Positions 34,217-41,996 of a stretch of DNA of 49,022 nt are shown here, one piece after another (the stretch's first letter is position 1; each line of letters opens with the position of its first letter). A program made the position numbers and the translations under genes. This DNA comes from Actinomycetota bacterium (GTDB lineage: Bacteria > Actinomycetota > Actinomycetes > Streptosporangiales > Streptosporangiaceae): NCBI GenBank assembly GCA_021324595.1, contig JAJPIV010000032.1:1-49022 (forward strand), in the 5' to 3' direction. The notes beneath the pieces were generated by a model that saw only the letters and a list, made by a program, of their open reading frames with translations, ran no database searches and had not been told where the DNA came from.

Positions 34217-35326
34217 GTGGCCGCGCGGATGCGACAGCCTGGCAGCGGGCCGGCCGCGGAGGCACCCGCGGCCGCCGCGCCGCCGGCCGGCCCGCGCGGC
34301 CGGCCTGGGCGCAGGCCACCCGCGCGGCCAGGCGGGGCGGGGCGGTCCTGGCGGCTCGCGCTCCCGGCGATCGGCATGGCCGGGGCGATCCTGGCGGCCG
34401 GGTGCGCGGCGCCGGCGCCCGGCCCGTCCCCGGCGCCGCGATCGCCGGGCCCGCTACCCGCCGCGCCGGTGCCGCGGGCGCTGCGCCCGTTCACCCCCGG
34501 GCTGCTGCTCGGCGCCTATCCGGGCGCCGGCGGGCTGCGCGGCTTCGACCGGCAGGTCGGCCACGCGGCCCTGGCGGTCAGCTACGTCCGCTGGGGCACC
34601 CCGGTGGCCGAGCTGGCCGCCCTGGTCGCCGCGACGGCGCGCCAGAGCGCCGAGGCCGTGCTCGAGCTTGAGCCCGGCGCCTACGGGCACGACGCCAGCC
34701 AGATCGCCGCGGGCGGCAGCTCGGACGCCTGGCTCGGGCAGCTGGGCCTGGTCCTCGCCTCGGTCGGCAGGCCGGTCGCGATCTCCTTCTTCCCCGAGAT
34801 GAACGGGCCGTGGCACGCGCGGTGGAGCGAGGGGCCGGCCAGCTACGTCCTGGCCTACCGGCACGTCCACCGCGTGCTGTCCCGGCTGGCGGGGACGCTG
34901 ATCACCTGGTTCTGGCAGTGCGCCGCGATCCACAGGGACACCCCGGATCCCCTCCCCTGGTGGCCGGGGCGCCGCTGGGTCGACGTCGCCGCGATGGACA
35001 GCTATTACTACTACCAGGACGACGACTTCACCCGGGTGTTCGGCGCGACGATCCGGCTGATCAGGGAGCGCGCTCCCACGGTTCCGGTCATGATCGGGGA
35101 GACCGCGGCGGGGCCGCTGTTCCGCAGGCAGGCCTGGGAGATCGGCGACATCTTCGCCGGCGTCCGCAGGTACCGCCTGATCGGCCTGATCTGGTTCGAT
35201 CAGGACCAGCACAAGCCGCCGTACCAGTTCCACCAGGACTGGCGGCTCCAGGATCACCCGGCCGCGCTCGCCGAGTTCCGGCGGTGCCTGGCCAGGTACG
35301 GTCCCCTGGCCAGGCTCCGGTCATAG
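34217..35326 (+). CDS. GH26-like glycoside hydrolase lipoprotein
   Basis: The 369-residue protein has a long basic, Pro/Ala-rich N-terminus, a hydrophobic segment and a lipobox LAAGC with C63, so the mature form should be lipid-anchored outside. The (beta/alpha)8 domain has SFFPEMNGPWH with the acid/base E194 and VMIGETA with the nucleophile E295, and WVDVAAMDSYYY between them, fitting clan GH-A family 26 (mannanases and related endoglucanases). The GTG start at 34217 is six bases after the GH18 stop and has no clear ribosome-binding site; ATG 34229 is an alternative. It is the third gene of the polysaccharide operon. Confidence 0.78.
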   Translation: MAARMRQPGSGPAAEAPAAAAPPAGPRGRPGRRPPARPGGAGRSWRLALPAIGMAGAILAAGCAAPAPGPSPAPRSPGPLPAAPVPRALRPFTPGLLLGAYPGAGGLRGFDRQVGHAALAVSYVRWGTPVAELAALVAATARQSAEAVLELEPGAYGHDASQIAAGGSSDAWLGQLGLVLASVGRPVAISFFPEMNGPWHARWSEGPASYVLAYRHVHRVLSRLAGTLITWFWQCAAIHRDTPDPLPWWPGRRWVDVAAMDSYYYYQDDDFTRVFGATIRLIRERAPTVPVMIGETAAGPLFRRQAWEIGDIFAGVRRYRLIGLIWFDQDQHKPPYQFHQDWRLQDHPAALAEFRRCLARYGPLARLRS

Positions 35327-35336
35327 CCAGGCGTGC

Positions 35337-35576
35337 TCAGCCGGCGCAGGGCGCCGCCCGCACGCCGGCCACCGCGCGCCGGAAGGCCGTCACGAGCAGG
35401 CCGATCACGTGCCGTGCCCGGCGGCGCGGCCGGCCGTGACGGCCGGCGCCGGGCTGGAACGGCCCTGGCCTGCGGTGCCTGGGCGGCACAGGCGTCCACA
35501 TGAGCCCGAGGGCGAGCGACGCGGCACGCTGGCCGGCCACCGGCGTTCCCCCGCGTCCGAATGCGTCCATATGCAC
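35337..35576 (-). CDS. Small hypothetical ORF, 79 residues
   Basis: A basic, low-complexity frame with coding-like third positions and AGG shortly before its start (ATG 35576 or 35570). No family is recognised. It fills much of the 366-base gap between the GH26-like gene and the ECF sigma gene. The rest of that gap (35577-35692) is relatively AT-rich and probably holds the ECF gene promoter; no clear boxes could be assigned. Confidence 0.3.
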   Translation of the reverse strand: MHMDAFGRGGTPVAGQRAASLALGLMWTPVPPRHRRPGPFQPGAGRHGRPRRRARHVIGLLVTAFRRAVAGVRAAPCAG

Positions 35577-35692
35577 CTGCCTGCCCTTCCTCTAGGATGC
35601 GTCTCACCGGGAAAGAGCGCGAAGTCTGAGCGCTATGACGCGGAACGAGGCAAGATTTGCCTGGTCGGACCTCGGAATCTCGGGAGGGAGCG

Positions 35693-37315
35693 ATGGCCAT
35701 GCCGGCGGTGCCCCCGGCCGCGGGAGACGTGACCGGGGCGTTAAGCCCCGGACCCGGCGCCGTCGGGACGGGCTCCAGCGACGCGGAGCTGATCGCGGCG
35801 GCACGCGCCGGCGACGGCTCGGCTTACGGCGTTCTCTACGAGCGTCACCGCGACGCCGCCCGCCGGCTCGCCTACCACCTGACCGGGCGGGCGGACGACG
35901 CGGAGGACGCGGTCGCGGAGACGTTCGCCCGGGTGCTCGCGGCGATCAGGCGCGGCTCGGGTCCCACCGAGGCGTTCCGCCCGTACCTGCTGGCCGCGCT
36001 GCGCCACGTCGCCGCCGATCAGCGGCGCGGCCAGCGGGGCCAGGTGCCGGTCGCCAACGAGGACCTGCCCGATCCGGGCCAGCCGTTCGCCGACCCGGCG
36101 CTGGTGAGCCTGGAGAGGTCGCTGGTCACCCGGGCGTTCCGGTCGCTGCCCGAACGCTGGTCGGCGGTGCTGTGGCACACCGAGGTCGAGCAGGCCAGGC
36201 CGGCCGAGGTGGCGCTGATCTTCGGCCTCACCCCCAACGCGGTCTCGGCGCTCAGCCACCGGGCACGTGAAGGGCTGCGGCAGGCGTACCTCCAGCTCCA
36301 CCTGTCGTCCCGGGCCAAGGCCGAGTGCGGGCCGATCGCGGCCAGGCTCGGCGCGCACGTCCGGGGCGCGGTGTCCCGGCGCGACGCGCGCCGGATCGAC
36401 GGCCACCTGCGCCGCTGCAGCGACTGCCAGGCGGCGTACGCCGAGCTGACGGCGATCAATGGCACGCTGCGCGGCCTGCTGGCGCCGGCCTTCCTCGGCG
36501 GCGCCTTCGCCGCCGGGGCGGGCGGCACGGCCCCGGGCGGCACGGCCCCGGGCGGCACGGCCCCGGGCGGCACGGCAGGACCCGCCGGGCGGCCGCCGAG
36601 GGTCCGCCGGATCGCCAGGCTCGCCGCCCACCACCCGGCGGTGTCGCTGGCAGCGGGGGCCGTGGCCGCCGCGGTCCTGCTGCCGGCGATCTTCGCCGGG
36701 CACGTGCCCGGCCTCTCCGGCCGGCAACCCGGCCGCCCCACCTGGTCCCGCCCGCTGACGCTCGGCGTGCCGCCGGCCAGCCATTCCCGGCCGGGCCGGC
36801 GCGCCGGGGCCGGCTCGCCCGGCTCGTCTCGCTCGCTGAGCGGCTCGCCGAGCCCGGCTCCCAGCGGCTCGCCGAGCCCGTCTCCCGGGACGTCGCCATC
36901 GCCGGCCGGCTCGCCGTCCCCGGCCGGCTCGCCGTCGGCGGGGCTCACCGCCCGCCTGCAGGCCCAGGTCAGCGTCGCCGGCGTGCTCGGAGTCGGCCTC
37001 ACCGCGGTCGCCACGCTACGGGTGTCCGACACGGGGGACGCCGCGACAGCGCCCCTGATCGCCGTGCTGACACTGCCATCCGGCACGATCGTGCTCGGCC
37101 TCGGGAAGGGCTCGGCGGGCTGGTCCTGCGTCACGGACGCCACTGGGGCGGACTGCGCGCACGGCCCGGTCGGCGCCGGCAGCTCCGCTATGGCCTCGTT
37201 CCGCATCCTGATCATCACCCTGGCGGGCTGCGGGACTCCGGTGGTAGCGACGGTCACCAGCCGGACCGGCTCGGCAACCGGGCGCTCGGCCCAGACGGTC
37301 CGCTGCGCCTTGTAG
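35693..37315 (+). CDS. ECF sigma factor fused to a zinc-finger anti-sigma domain, membrane helix and outer Ser/Pro region
   Basis: The 540-residue protein joins a full ECF sigma factor (region 2 about 32-112, region 4 about 140-200 with LTPNAVSALSHRAREGL) to an anti-sigma-like zinc motif HLRRCSDC (H238, C242, C245). A Gly/Thr repeat follows, then a transmembrane helix at about 316-337, a Ser/Pro-rich stalk (SGSPSPAPSGSPSPSPGTS) and an exported beta-rich domain with two or three cysteines. The ATG at 35693 follows GGGAGGGAG. Normally sigma and anti-sigma are separate proteins. Here activity would need proteolysis or a conformational change. It sits right after the polysaccharide operon and may answer to the cell surface. 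Confidence 0.85.
   Translation: MAMPAVPPAAGDVTGALSPGPGAVGTGSSDAELIAAARAGDGSAYGVLYERHRDAARRLAYHLTGRADDAEDAVAETFARVLAAIRRGSGPTEAFRPYLLAALRHVAADQRRGQRGQVPVANEDLPDPGQPFADPALVSLERSLVTRAFRSLPERWSAVLWHTEVEQARPAEVALIFGLTPNAVSALSHRAREGLRQAYLQLHLSSRAKAECGPIAARLGAHVRGAVSRRDARRIDGHLRRCSDCQAAYAELTAINGTLRGLLAPAFLGGAFAAGAGGTAPGGTAPGGTAPGGTAGPAGRPPRVRRIARLAAHHPAVSLAAGAVAAAVLLPAIFAGHVPGLSGRQPGRPTWSRPLTLGVPPASHSRPGRRAGAGSPGSSRSLSGSPSPAPSGSPSPSPGTSPSPAGSPSPAGSPSAGLTARLQAQVSVAGVLGVGLTAVATLRVSDTGDAATAPLIAVLTLPSGTIVLGLGKGSAGWSCVTDATGADCAHGPVGAGSSAMASFRILIITLAGCGTPVVATVTSRTGSATGRSAQTVRCAL
36521..36577 (+). repeat. Four copies of a 15-bp in-frame repeat
   Basis: The unit is close to GGCGGCACGGCCCCG and encodes GGTAP repeats in the linker between the anti-sigma zinc motif and the membrane helix. 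The copies are almost identical, so length polymorphism is likely. Confidence 0.75.
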
Positions 37316-37332
37316 CGCGCGAGGCCGCGCGC
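37315..37332. terminator. GC hairpin directly after the ECF gene
   Basis: GCGCGCG (37315-37321) and CGCGCGC (37326-37332) with the loop AGGC begin at the last base of the stop codon, between convergent genes. No U tract. Confidence 0.35.
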
Positions 37333-37379
37333 GCCGGAACGCCGCCGGCCGTGCCGGTCACCGAGCGGGCCGTGCCGGT

Positions 37380-37811
37380 TCACTCACCGGCGCGGCGCCG
37401 CATCCGCTTCACCTGGGCGCGCCGCCGCTTGGCGGCCAGCCGCCGCTCCCGCGCCGCGCGGGCCGGCTGGGTGGGCCGGCGCCGCGCGGGCGGCGGCGCG
37501 GTCGCTTCGGCCAGCAGCTCGGCGAGCCTGGACGCCGCTGCCTCCCGGTTCCGCAGCTGGGAGCGGTGCTCGGCGGCCACGACGGTGAGCACGCCATCCG
37601 TCAGCTTGCCGGAAAGCGCCTCAAGCGCCCGTTCCTTCAGCCGCGGCGGCAGCGCCTTCGACCCGGCCAGGTCGAACGAGAGCTCCACCCTGGTGTCGGC
37701 CGTGTTCACCGACTGCCCGCCGGGCCCGGAGGATCGCGAGAACCTCCAGGTCAGCTCCTCCGGGGGGACGCGCCTGCCGCGGACCACCACGTTCACGCTC
37801 ACGGACCGCAC
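37380..37811 (-). CDS. arfB: ArfB-like peptidyl-tRNA hydrolase (release-factor-like, rescues stalled ribosomes)
   Basis: The 143-residue protein has the class I release factor catalytic loop in SSGPGGQSVN (GGQ) and a basic C-terminal tail (ERRLAAKRRRAQVKRMRRRAG), without the codon-recognition domains. This is the layout of ArfB/YaeJ/ICT1, which enters the empty mRNA channel of stalled 70S ribosomes with its tail and releases the peptide. The start is GTG at 37811. It is divergent from the MBL-fold gene and convergent with the ECF gene. Confidence 0.9.
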   Translation of the reverse strand: MRSVSVNVVVRGRRVPPEELTWRFSRSSGPGGQSVNTADTRVELSFDLAGSKALPPRLKERALEALSGKLTDGVLTVVAAEHRSQLRNREAAASRLAELLAEATAPPPARRRPTQPARAARERRLAAKRRRAQVKRMRRRAGE

Positions 37812-37998
37812 CAGGTCCCGGCGGTCTCGTTCACCCTCTCGGGCCAGTCCCGCACGTCACCATTGTCCTGCCCGTCCCCCGGCATGGCGTGCCCGCGTCG
37901 CTCCCGGCCTGCCATCGCGGTCCCGGCGCCGGCTCCGCTCCCGGCCTGCCCGTCGGCCAGGCGCCCGAGGGTTCTGCCTGGTATGCCAGAATGGTCCC

Positions 37999-39072
37999 GT
38001 GCGGTTCTCTGACCTGCGCGACGGGGATGCCCCTGCCCGGCCGGCCCGCGACGACCGGTACCGGTGGACTGAGGAGGGTGCCCACCCGGTCGCGCCCGGC
38101 GTCCACCGGATCCCGCTGCCCCTGCCGTTCGACGGCCTGCGCGCCGTCAACACCTACGTGATCGAGGCCAGCGACGGCCTGGTGATGATCGACTCTGGCT
38201 GGGTGCGCGACGAGACCAGGCGCCAGCTCGAGCGATCGCTCGCGCGGATCGGGGCCGGCCTGGGCGACGTGCGCCGGTTCCTCATCACCCACGTGCACCG
38301 TGACCATTACACGCAGGCGATCGCGCTGCGCGAGGCGTTCGGCTCGAAGGTCGCGCTCGGCGCGGAGGAGAAGCAGTCGCTGGACGTGCTGCTTCGCAGG
38401 GATGGCCGGGGGATGGCGGCGCAGGCCGGGCGGCTGATCGCCGCCGGGGCGCAGCCGCTGATCGACAGGATGGCCCAGGCGGGGATGACCCCTCCCGCCG
38501 CGGACGCCGGGTACGCCGAGCCGGACGAGTGGATCGCCGACGGCCAGGTCTTCGACCTGGGGACGCGCACGCTGGAGGCGATCGCCACCCCGGGCCACAC
38601 CAGGGGGCACGTGGTGTTCGCCGACCGCTCCGCGGGGCTGCTGTTCGCCGGCGATCACGTGCTGCCGCACATCACCCCGTCGATCAGCTTCGAGGCCGCG
38701 CCCAGCGAGCTGCCGCTGCGGGACTTCCTCCGCTCGCTGCGGCTGGTGCGGCAGATGCCGGACATGGCGCTGCTGCCGGCGCACGGCCCGGTCGCCCCGA
38801 GCGTGCACGCCCGGGTGGACGAGCTGCTCGACCATCACGAGGCCAGGCTCGCCGCGATGAGGGCCGTGATCGCGCAGGCGCCCGCCACTGCCTACGAGGT
38901 CGCGCTCGCGATCCGCTGGACCTCGCGGGAGCGCGAGCTGACCGACCTGGACCTGGTCAACCAGACGCTCGCGGTCGGGGAGACCGAGTGCCACCTGGAC
39001 CTGCTGGTCGCCCGCGGCCTGGCATCCGTGACGGTGGCCGACGGCATCCGCCGCTACCGCCTGGCCGGCTGA
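37999..39072 (+). CDS. MBL-fold metallo-hydrolase
   Basis: The 357-residue protein carries the metallo-beta-lactamase signature THVHRDH (H98, H100, D102, H103), TPGHTRGHVVF with a third metal histidine and LLFAGDHVLPH. The C-terminal 90 residues look like the winged-helix extension of the MBL proteins related to human LACTB2 and actinobacterial homologues (LLPAHGPV, then ALAIRWTSRERELTDLD). Members hydrolyse RNA, thioesters or lactones; the substrate here is unknown. GTG at 37999 is the only start in frame near the family N-terminus; the ribosome-binding site is weak. Confidence 0.82.
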   Translation: MRFSDLRDGDAPARPARDDRYRWTEEGAHPVAPGVHRIPLPLPFDGLRAVNTYVIEASDGLVMIDSGWVRDETRRQLERSLARIGAGLGDVRRFLITHVHRDHYTQAIALREAFGSKVALGAEEKQSLDVLLRRDGRGMAAQAGRLIAAGAQPLIDRMAQAGMTPPAADAGYAEPDEWIADGQVFDLGTRTLEAIATPGHTRGHVVFADRSAGLLFAGDHVLPHITPSISFEAAPSELPLRDFLRSLRLVRQMPDMALLPAHGPVAPSVHARVDELLDHHEARLAAMRAVIAQAPATAYEVALAIRWTSRERELTDLDLVNQTLAVGETECHLDLLVARGLASVTVADGIRRYRLAG

Positions 39073-39100
39073 GCGCCAGCCGCCCCACCCGCGGCCCGCC

Positions 39101-40027
39101 TCACCCGGCGGGGCCAGCCGGCCCCTCGCCCTGTTCCGCCCAGGCGACCGCGACCCGCGCCGCCAGCGCGGCGTTCCCGGCGATCAGCTCCTGGTTGACG
39201 GCCACGCTCCGCCCTCCGCTGAGCTCCTCGACCCGGGCGAGCACGGCGGGCGTCACGGCCTGGCCGGTGATCCCGGCCTCGCGGACCTGCCGCACCGCCT
39301 CGCCGATCAGGTCCTCAATCTCGATCCCGTCGTCGGGCGGCCTGGCCAGGATCAGCCCGCCCGACGGCACGACGGCCCAGTGCGCGCCGGCCACCGCGGC
39401 GGCCTCGGCGGGCTTTCCGACCACCGCCGAGGCCGGCGGGCCGCCGCTGGCGGAGCAGAACAGCGGCAAGGTCCGCGTCCGCCAGCCCAGGACGGGGACG
39501 CTGAGCGTCTCGAGCAGCTCGGCGGTGGCCGGGACGTCGAGGATCGACTTGGCGCCCGAGCAGACCACGACCGCCCTGGTGCGGGCCACCTGGAGCAGGT
39601 CGGCCGAGATGTCGAGGGTGCGCGCGAACCCGCGGTGCACCCCTCCGATGCCGCCCGTGGCCAGGAACGCGATCCCGGCCATCGCGCAGATGGCCAGCGT
39701 GCCCCCGACCGTGGTCGCCCCGGTGGCCCCCTGGACCACGCAGGCGGCGATGTCCCGCGCGCCGACCTTCCGCGCGGCCGCCCCGGCGGCCGCGAGCCGC
39801 TCGATCGACCCGCGGTCCAGCCCCACCCGGATCTGGCCGTCCAGGATGCCGACGGTCGCGGGGATAGCGCCCGCCGCCCGGACCCGCTTCTCCGACTCCA
39901 GCGCGGCCGCCAGCCCCCGCCCTCCGGAGAACCCGTGCGACACCAGGGTGGTCTCCAAGGCCACCACTGGCCGGCCCTCCGCGAGCGCGGTGGCGACCTC
40001 CTCGCTCAGCCGCGGCCCGGCCGTCAT
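39101..40027 (-). CDS. psuG: Pseudouridine-5'-phosphate glycosidase
   Basis: The 308-residue protein matches PsuG throughout: VVALETTLVSHGF, IPATVGILDGQIRVGL, ATGGIGGVHRG and LDISADLLQ, and later VNQELIAGNAALAARVA. PsuG cleaves pseudouridine 5'-phosphate to uracil and ribose 5-phosphate, using a manganese ion. It lets cells recycle a modified nucleoside from RNA. The ATG at 40027 overlaps the stop of the degraded kinase frame in front of it, a remnant of the usual psuK-psuG coupling. If the kinase is dead, another kinase must supply the phosphorylated substrate. Confidence 0.92.
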   Translation of the reverse strand: MTAGPRLSEEVATALAEGRPVVALETTLVSHGFSGGRGLAAALESEKRVRAAGAIPATVGILDGQIRVGLDRGSIERLAAAGAAARKVGARDIAACVVQGATGATTVGGTLAICAMAGIAFLATGGIGGVHRGFARTLDISADLLQVARTRAVVVCSGAKSILDVPATAELLETLSVPVLGWRTRTLPLFCSASGGPPASAVVGKPAEAAAVAGAHWAVVPSGGLILARPPDDGIEIEDLIGEAVRQVREAGITGQAVTPAVLARVEELSGGRSVAVNQELIAGNAALAARVAVAWAEQGEGPAGPAG

Positions 40028-40263
40028 GACATCGCCCCCAACGTCCCCGCCGCCGCGATGGCGAGGGCGACGCCGCCGGCCAGGTGGCCCGCGGTGATCG
40101 CGCCGCCCGCGCCGGCCGCGTCCGCGGGCCGGGCACGGGACGCGCAGGGCAGGCGGCCGTTCACGATCGCGCCGTCCGCGCCCAGGGTTCGGATCGCCTG
40201 CGCCCCGGGCAGGTCCCCGGCGCCCGCCACCGGAGAGCGCGACGACGGCCCCGGCGGCGCCAT
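40024..40263 (-). pseudogene. Relic of a PfkB-type pseudouridine kinase in front of psuG
   Basis: A 79-residue frame resembles the last part of a ribokinase-family kinase: LGADGAIVNG, then AAGAGGAITAGHLAGGVALAIAAAG, matching the DTTGAGDAFTAG region. The catalytic aspartate of GAGD is Gly here, and the upstream 200 or so residues are absent, because a divergent gene begins 111 bases away. It still overlaps psuG by ATGA, so the coupling outlived the gene. It might still be translated as a leader for psuG. Confidence 0.6.
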
Positions 40264-40373
40264 CGGTCACCGGCCCGGCCGGCCCGCCGCCGGCCCGCGC
40301 CGCCGATGCTCACGCTCCCGTCCCTCCCACGCGGAGCGTAACGTGGAGCCGGTGGCATCGGCGAGGCGGGGCG

Positions 40374-40628
40374 ATGAAGCTCAAGCTGGATCTGCACGAC
40401 ATCTACAACCGGGGCCAGGACATCGACCGCGCGCTGCGCGAGGTCATCGACGAGGCGGTGCGGGTCCGGGCGCCGCTCGTCGAGATCATCCCCGGCAAGG
40501 GGTCGGGTCAGCTCAAGAAGCACATCCTGCGGTTCCTGCAGCGCAAGGACGTCAAGGCGCTGTACCACCGGGTGGAGAAGGATTCCAGGAACTGGGGCCG
40601 GCTGTTCGTGCACTTCCGCTGGAAGTAG
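40374..40628 (+). CDS. Small Smr-domain protein
   Basis: An 84-residue stand-alone Smr domain: LDLHDI at 5-10 (the LDLH motif) and GKGSGQLKKHILRFL at about 41-55 (the GKGSG motif). Smr domains nick or bind branched DNA or cleave stalled mRNA; in MutS2 they are C-terminal. Stand-alone bacterial forms are poorly understood. ATG 40374 is preceded by GAGGCGGGG. It is single, divergent from the psu genes. Confidence 0.85.
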   Translation: MKLKLDLHDIYNRGQDIDRALREVIDEAVRVRAPLVEIIPGKGSGQLKKHILRFLQRKDVKALYHRVEKDSRNWGRLFVHFRWK

Positions 40629-40635
40629 GCGGCCG

Positions 40636-41076
40636 TCAGGCGTTCGCCGCCTGGGCCGCGACGAACGTGCGCACCATGTCGGAGACCTCCTCCACCGAGT
40701 GGATGATCAGCTCAACCCCGCCTCCGCCGTCGGGGACCGGCGTGTTCACCGGGCACCAGTAGCGCTCCATGTACGCGCCCGGGCTCCCCGGGATCTCGAC
40801 GTCGTAGCGCTGCAAGGGCATGATGTCGGCCTCACCGGTCTGGAGCACGCGCGCCAGCGAGGCGCGGAGGTTCCGCGCGCCGGTCGCGCTCGGCTCCCGC
40901 GGATCGCCGGGGAATGCCTCGAACACGCCCCGCCCGGTCAGCTGGTCCCGGTCGCGGCCGGACACCCGCAGGTACGCGTCGTTGGCGTCCGCGATCACGA
41001 AATCGGGCGTGAGCAGCAGGACCGGCACCGGCAGGTGCCGGAAGACTGCCAGGTAGTCGATCCGCGGCCCCGTCAT
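40636..41076 (-). CDS. Stand-alone PAS-domain sensor protein
   Basis: The 146-residue protein is one PAS domain: YLAVFRHLPVPVLLLTPDFVIADANDAYLRVSGRDRDQL is the standard opening, with GRGVFEAFPGDP next and a terminal strand VELIIHSVEEVSDMVR. It has no output domain, so it must act through a partner or be a fragment of a signalling pathway. It converges on the Smr gene (stops seven bases apart). The ligand is unknown. Confidence 0.8.
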   Translation of the reverse strand: MTGPRIDYLAVFRHLPVPVLLLTPDFVIADANDAYLRVSGRDRDQLTGRGVFEAFPGDPREPSATGARNLRASLARVLQTGEADIMPLQRYDVEIPGSPGAYMERYWCPVNTPVPDGGGGVELIIHSVEEVSDMVRTFVAAQAANA

Positions 41077-41121
41077 CGCTGTCTCCCCCGGACATGGCGT
41101 GACCCTCGCTGTCGTCCCACG

Positions 41122-41334
41122 CTACCAGCCGGTGCGCGCCGGGGCCGGGACGCTGTCCTCCTCGCGCGCGCCCAGGTACCTGCCCTGCGCGGCGCGGAGG
41201 GCCGCCCCGGCCACCCGCGCCGCCCGCACCAGGGGCGGCGGCCGGCCGTGCCTGGGCCGGTAGCCCTGGCGCTGCCATCCCTCCGACAGCGCGTCGCACT
41301 CCGGGCCGGGCAGCAGCAAGTCAAGCAGCAGCAT
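41122..41334 (-). CDS. Small hypothetical ORF, 70 residues
   Basis: A frame starting MLLLDLLLPGPECDALS and ending in APARTGW, with GGGGAAG at about eight bases. It overlaps the end of the next small frame by a few bases. Coding-like third positions but no recognised family. Together with the frame at 41321-41530 it covers most of the 480-base gap between the PAS and holin-like genes; the remainder holds nothing I can name. Confidence 0.35.
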   Translation of the reverse strand: MLLLDLLLPGPECDALSEGWQRQGYRPRHGRPPPLVRAARVAGAALRAAQGRYLGAREEDSVPAPARTGW

Positions 41335-41530
41335 CGCCAGCTTCCCCCGATCGGCTCCCCCGCGGCGGGCCGCCTCCCCCGAGCCCGCGCCCGCCGGCAC
41401 CGTGGTCCTTCTGCCGCGGTACCGGATGGTGCCACAGCGGCACGGCCCGGTCGAGAAGGCGCCGGGCCCAGCGGCGTGTCGCCCGGGCCCGCGCGGCTGC
41501 TTCGCGTCCTTCGCGGAGCTTGTCCGCCAT
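41321..41530 (-). CDS. Small hypothetical basic ORF, 69 residues
   Basis: Starts MADKLREGREAAARARATRR, a charged helical opening, and becomes Gly-rich and disordered at the end. Its stop lies inside the start of the following small frame, as in a coupled pair. No clear ribosome-binding site. It is divergent from the holin-like gene with 27 bases between starts. Confidence 0.3.
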   Translation of the reverse strand: MADKLREGREAAARARATRRWARRLLDRAVPLWHHPVPRQKDHGAGGRGLGGGGPPRGSRSGEAGDAAA

Positions 41531-41557
41531 GCCCGTGTCGCCTGGCAGGATGACCGC

Positions 41558-41938
41558 ATGAGACTCCTGGTCAAGCTGGCGATCACCGCCGTGGCGCTGT
41601 GGGTGGCGACGCTCGTGGTCCCCGGCATCCAATTGCCCGCGCACTCGGCCGCCACCAGGGTCGCCACGCTCGTCGCGGTCGCGCTGATCTTCGGCGTGAT
41701 CAACGCGGTGCTCAAGCCGGTCGCCAAGGCGGTCGGCTGCCTGGCCTACGCGGCGACGTTCGGCCTGATCAGCATCGTCGTCAACGGCCTGCTCTTCTGG
41801 CTGGCCAGCTGGGTCGCCGGGTACCTCAGGCTGCCGTTCCACGTCAAGGGCTTCGTGCCCGCGGTGCTCGGGGCGCTGCTGGTCGGCGTCGTCGGCTGGG
41901 TGCTCAGCCTGATCCTGGAGCGGGACGGCCGCCGCTGA
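41558..41938 (+). CDS. Phage holin family 4-type membrane protein
   Basis: A 126-residue protein with four hydrophobic segments: LVKLAITAVALWVATLVVPG at the start, then ATLVAVALIFGVINAVLKPV, FGLISIVVNGLLFWLASWV and VPAVLGALLVGVVGWVLSLI. This is the pattern of PF04020-type proteins named after phage holins but common in bacterial chromosomes, where function is unknown. No phage genes are nearby, so I do not treat it as a prophage mark. Confidence 0.82.
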   Translation: MRLLVKLAITAVALWVATLVVPGIQLPAHSAATRVATLVAVALIFGVINAVLKPVAKAVGCLAYAATFGLISIVVNGLLFWLASWVAGYLRLPFHVKGFVPAVLGALLVGVVGWVLSLILERDGRR

Positions 41939-41996
41939 TGCGCGCCCCCGGCGGCCCCGGGCGCTGACCCGGCGCGGACGCCCGGGCCTGCCCCGC

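Noticed and set aside
41558-41938. Prophage remnant
   Set aside because: The holin-like name is historical. No phage structural, integrase or lysin genes and no attachment site lie nearby.
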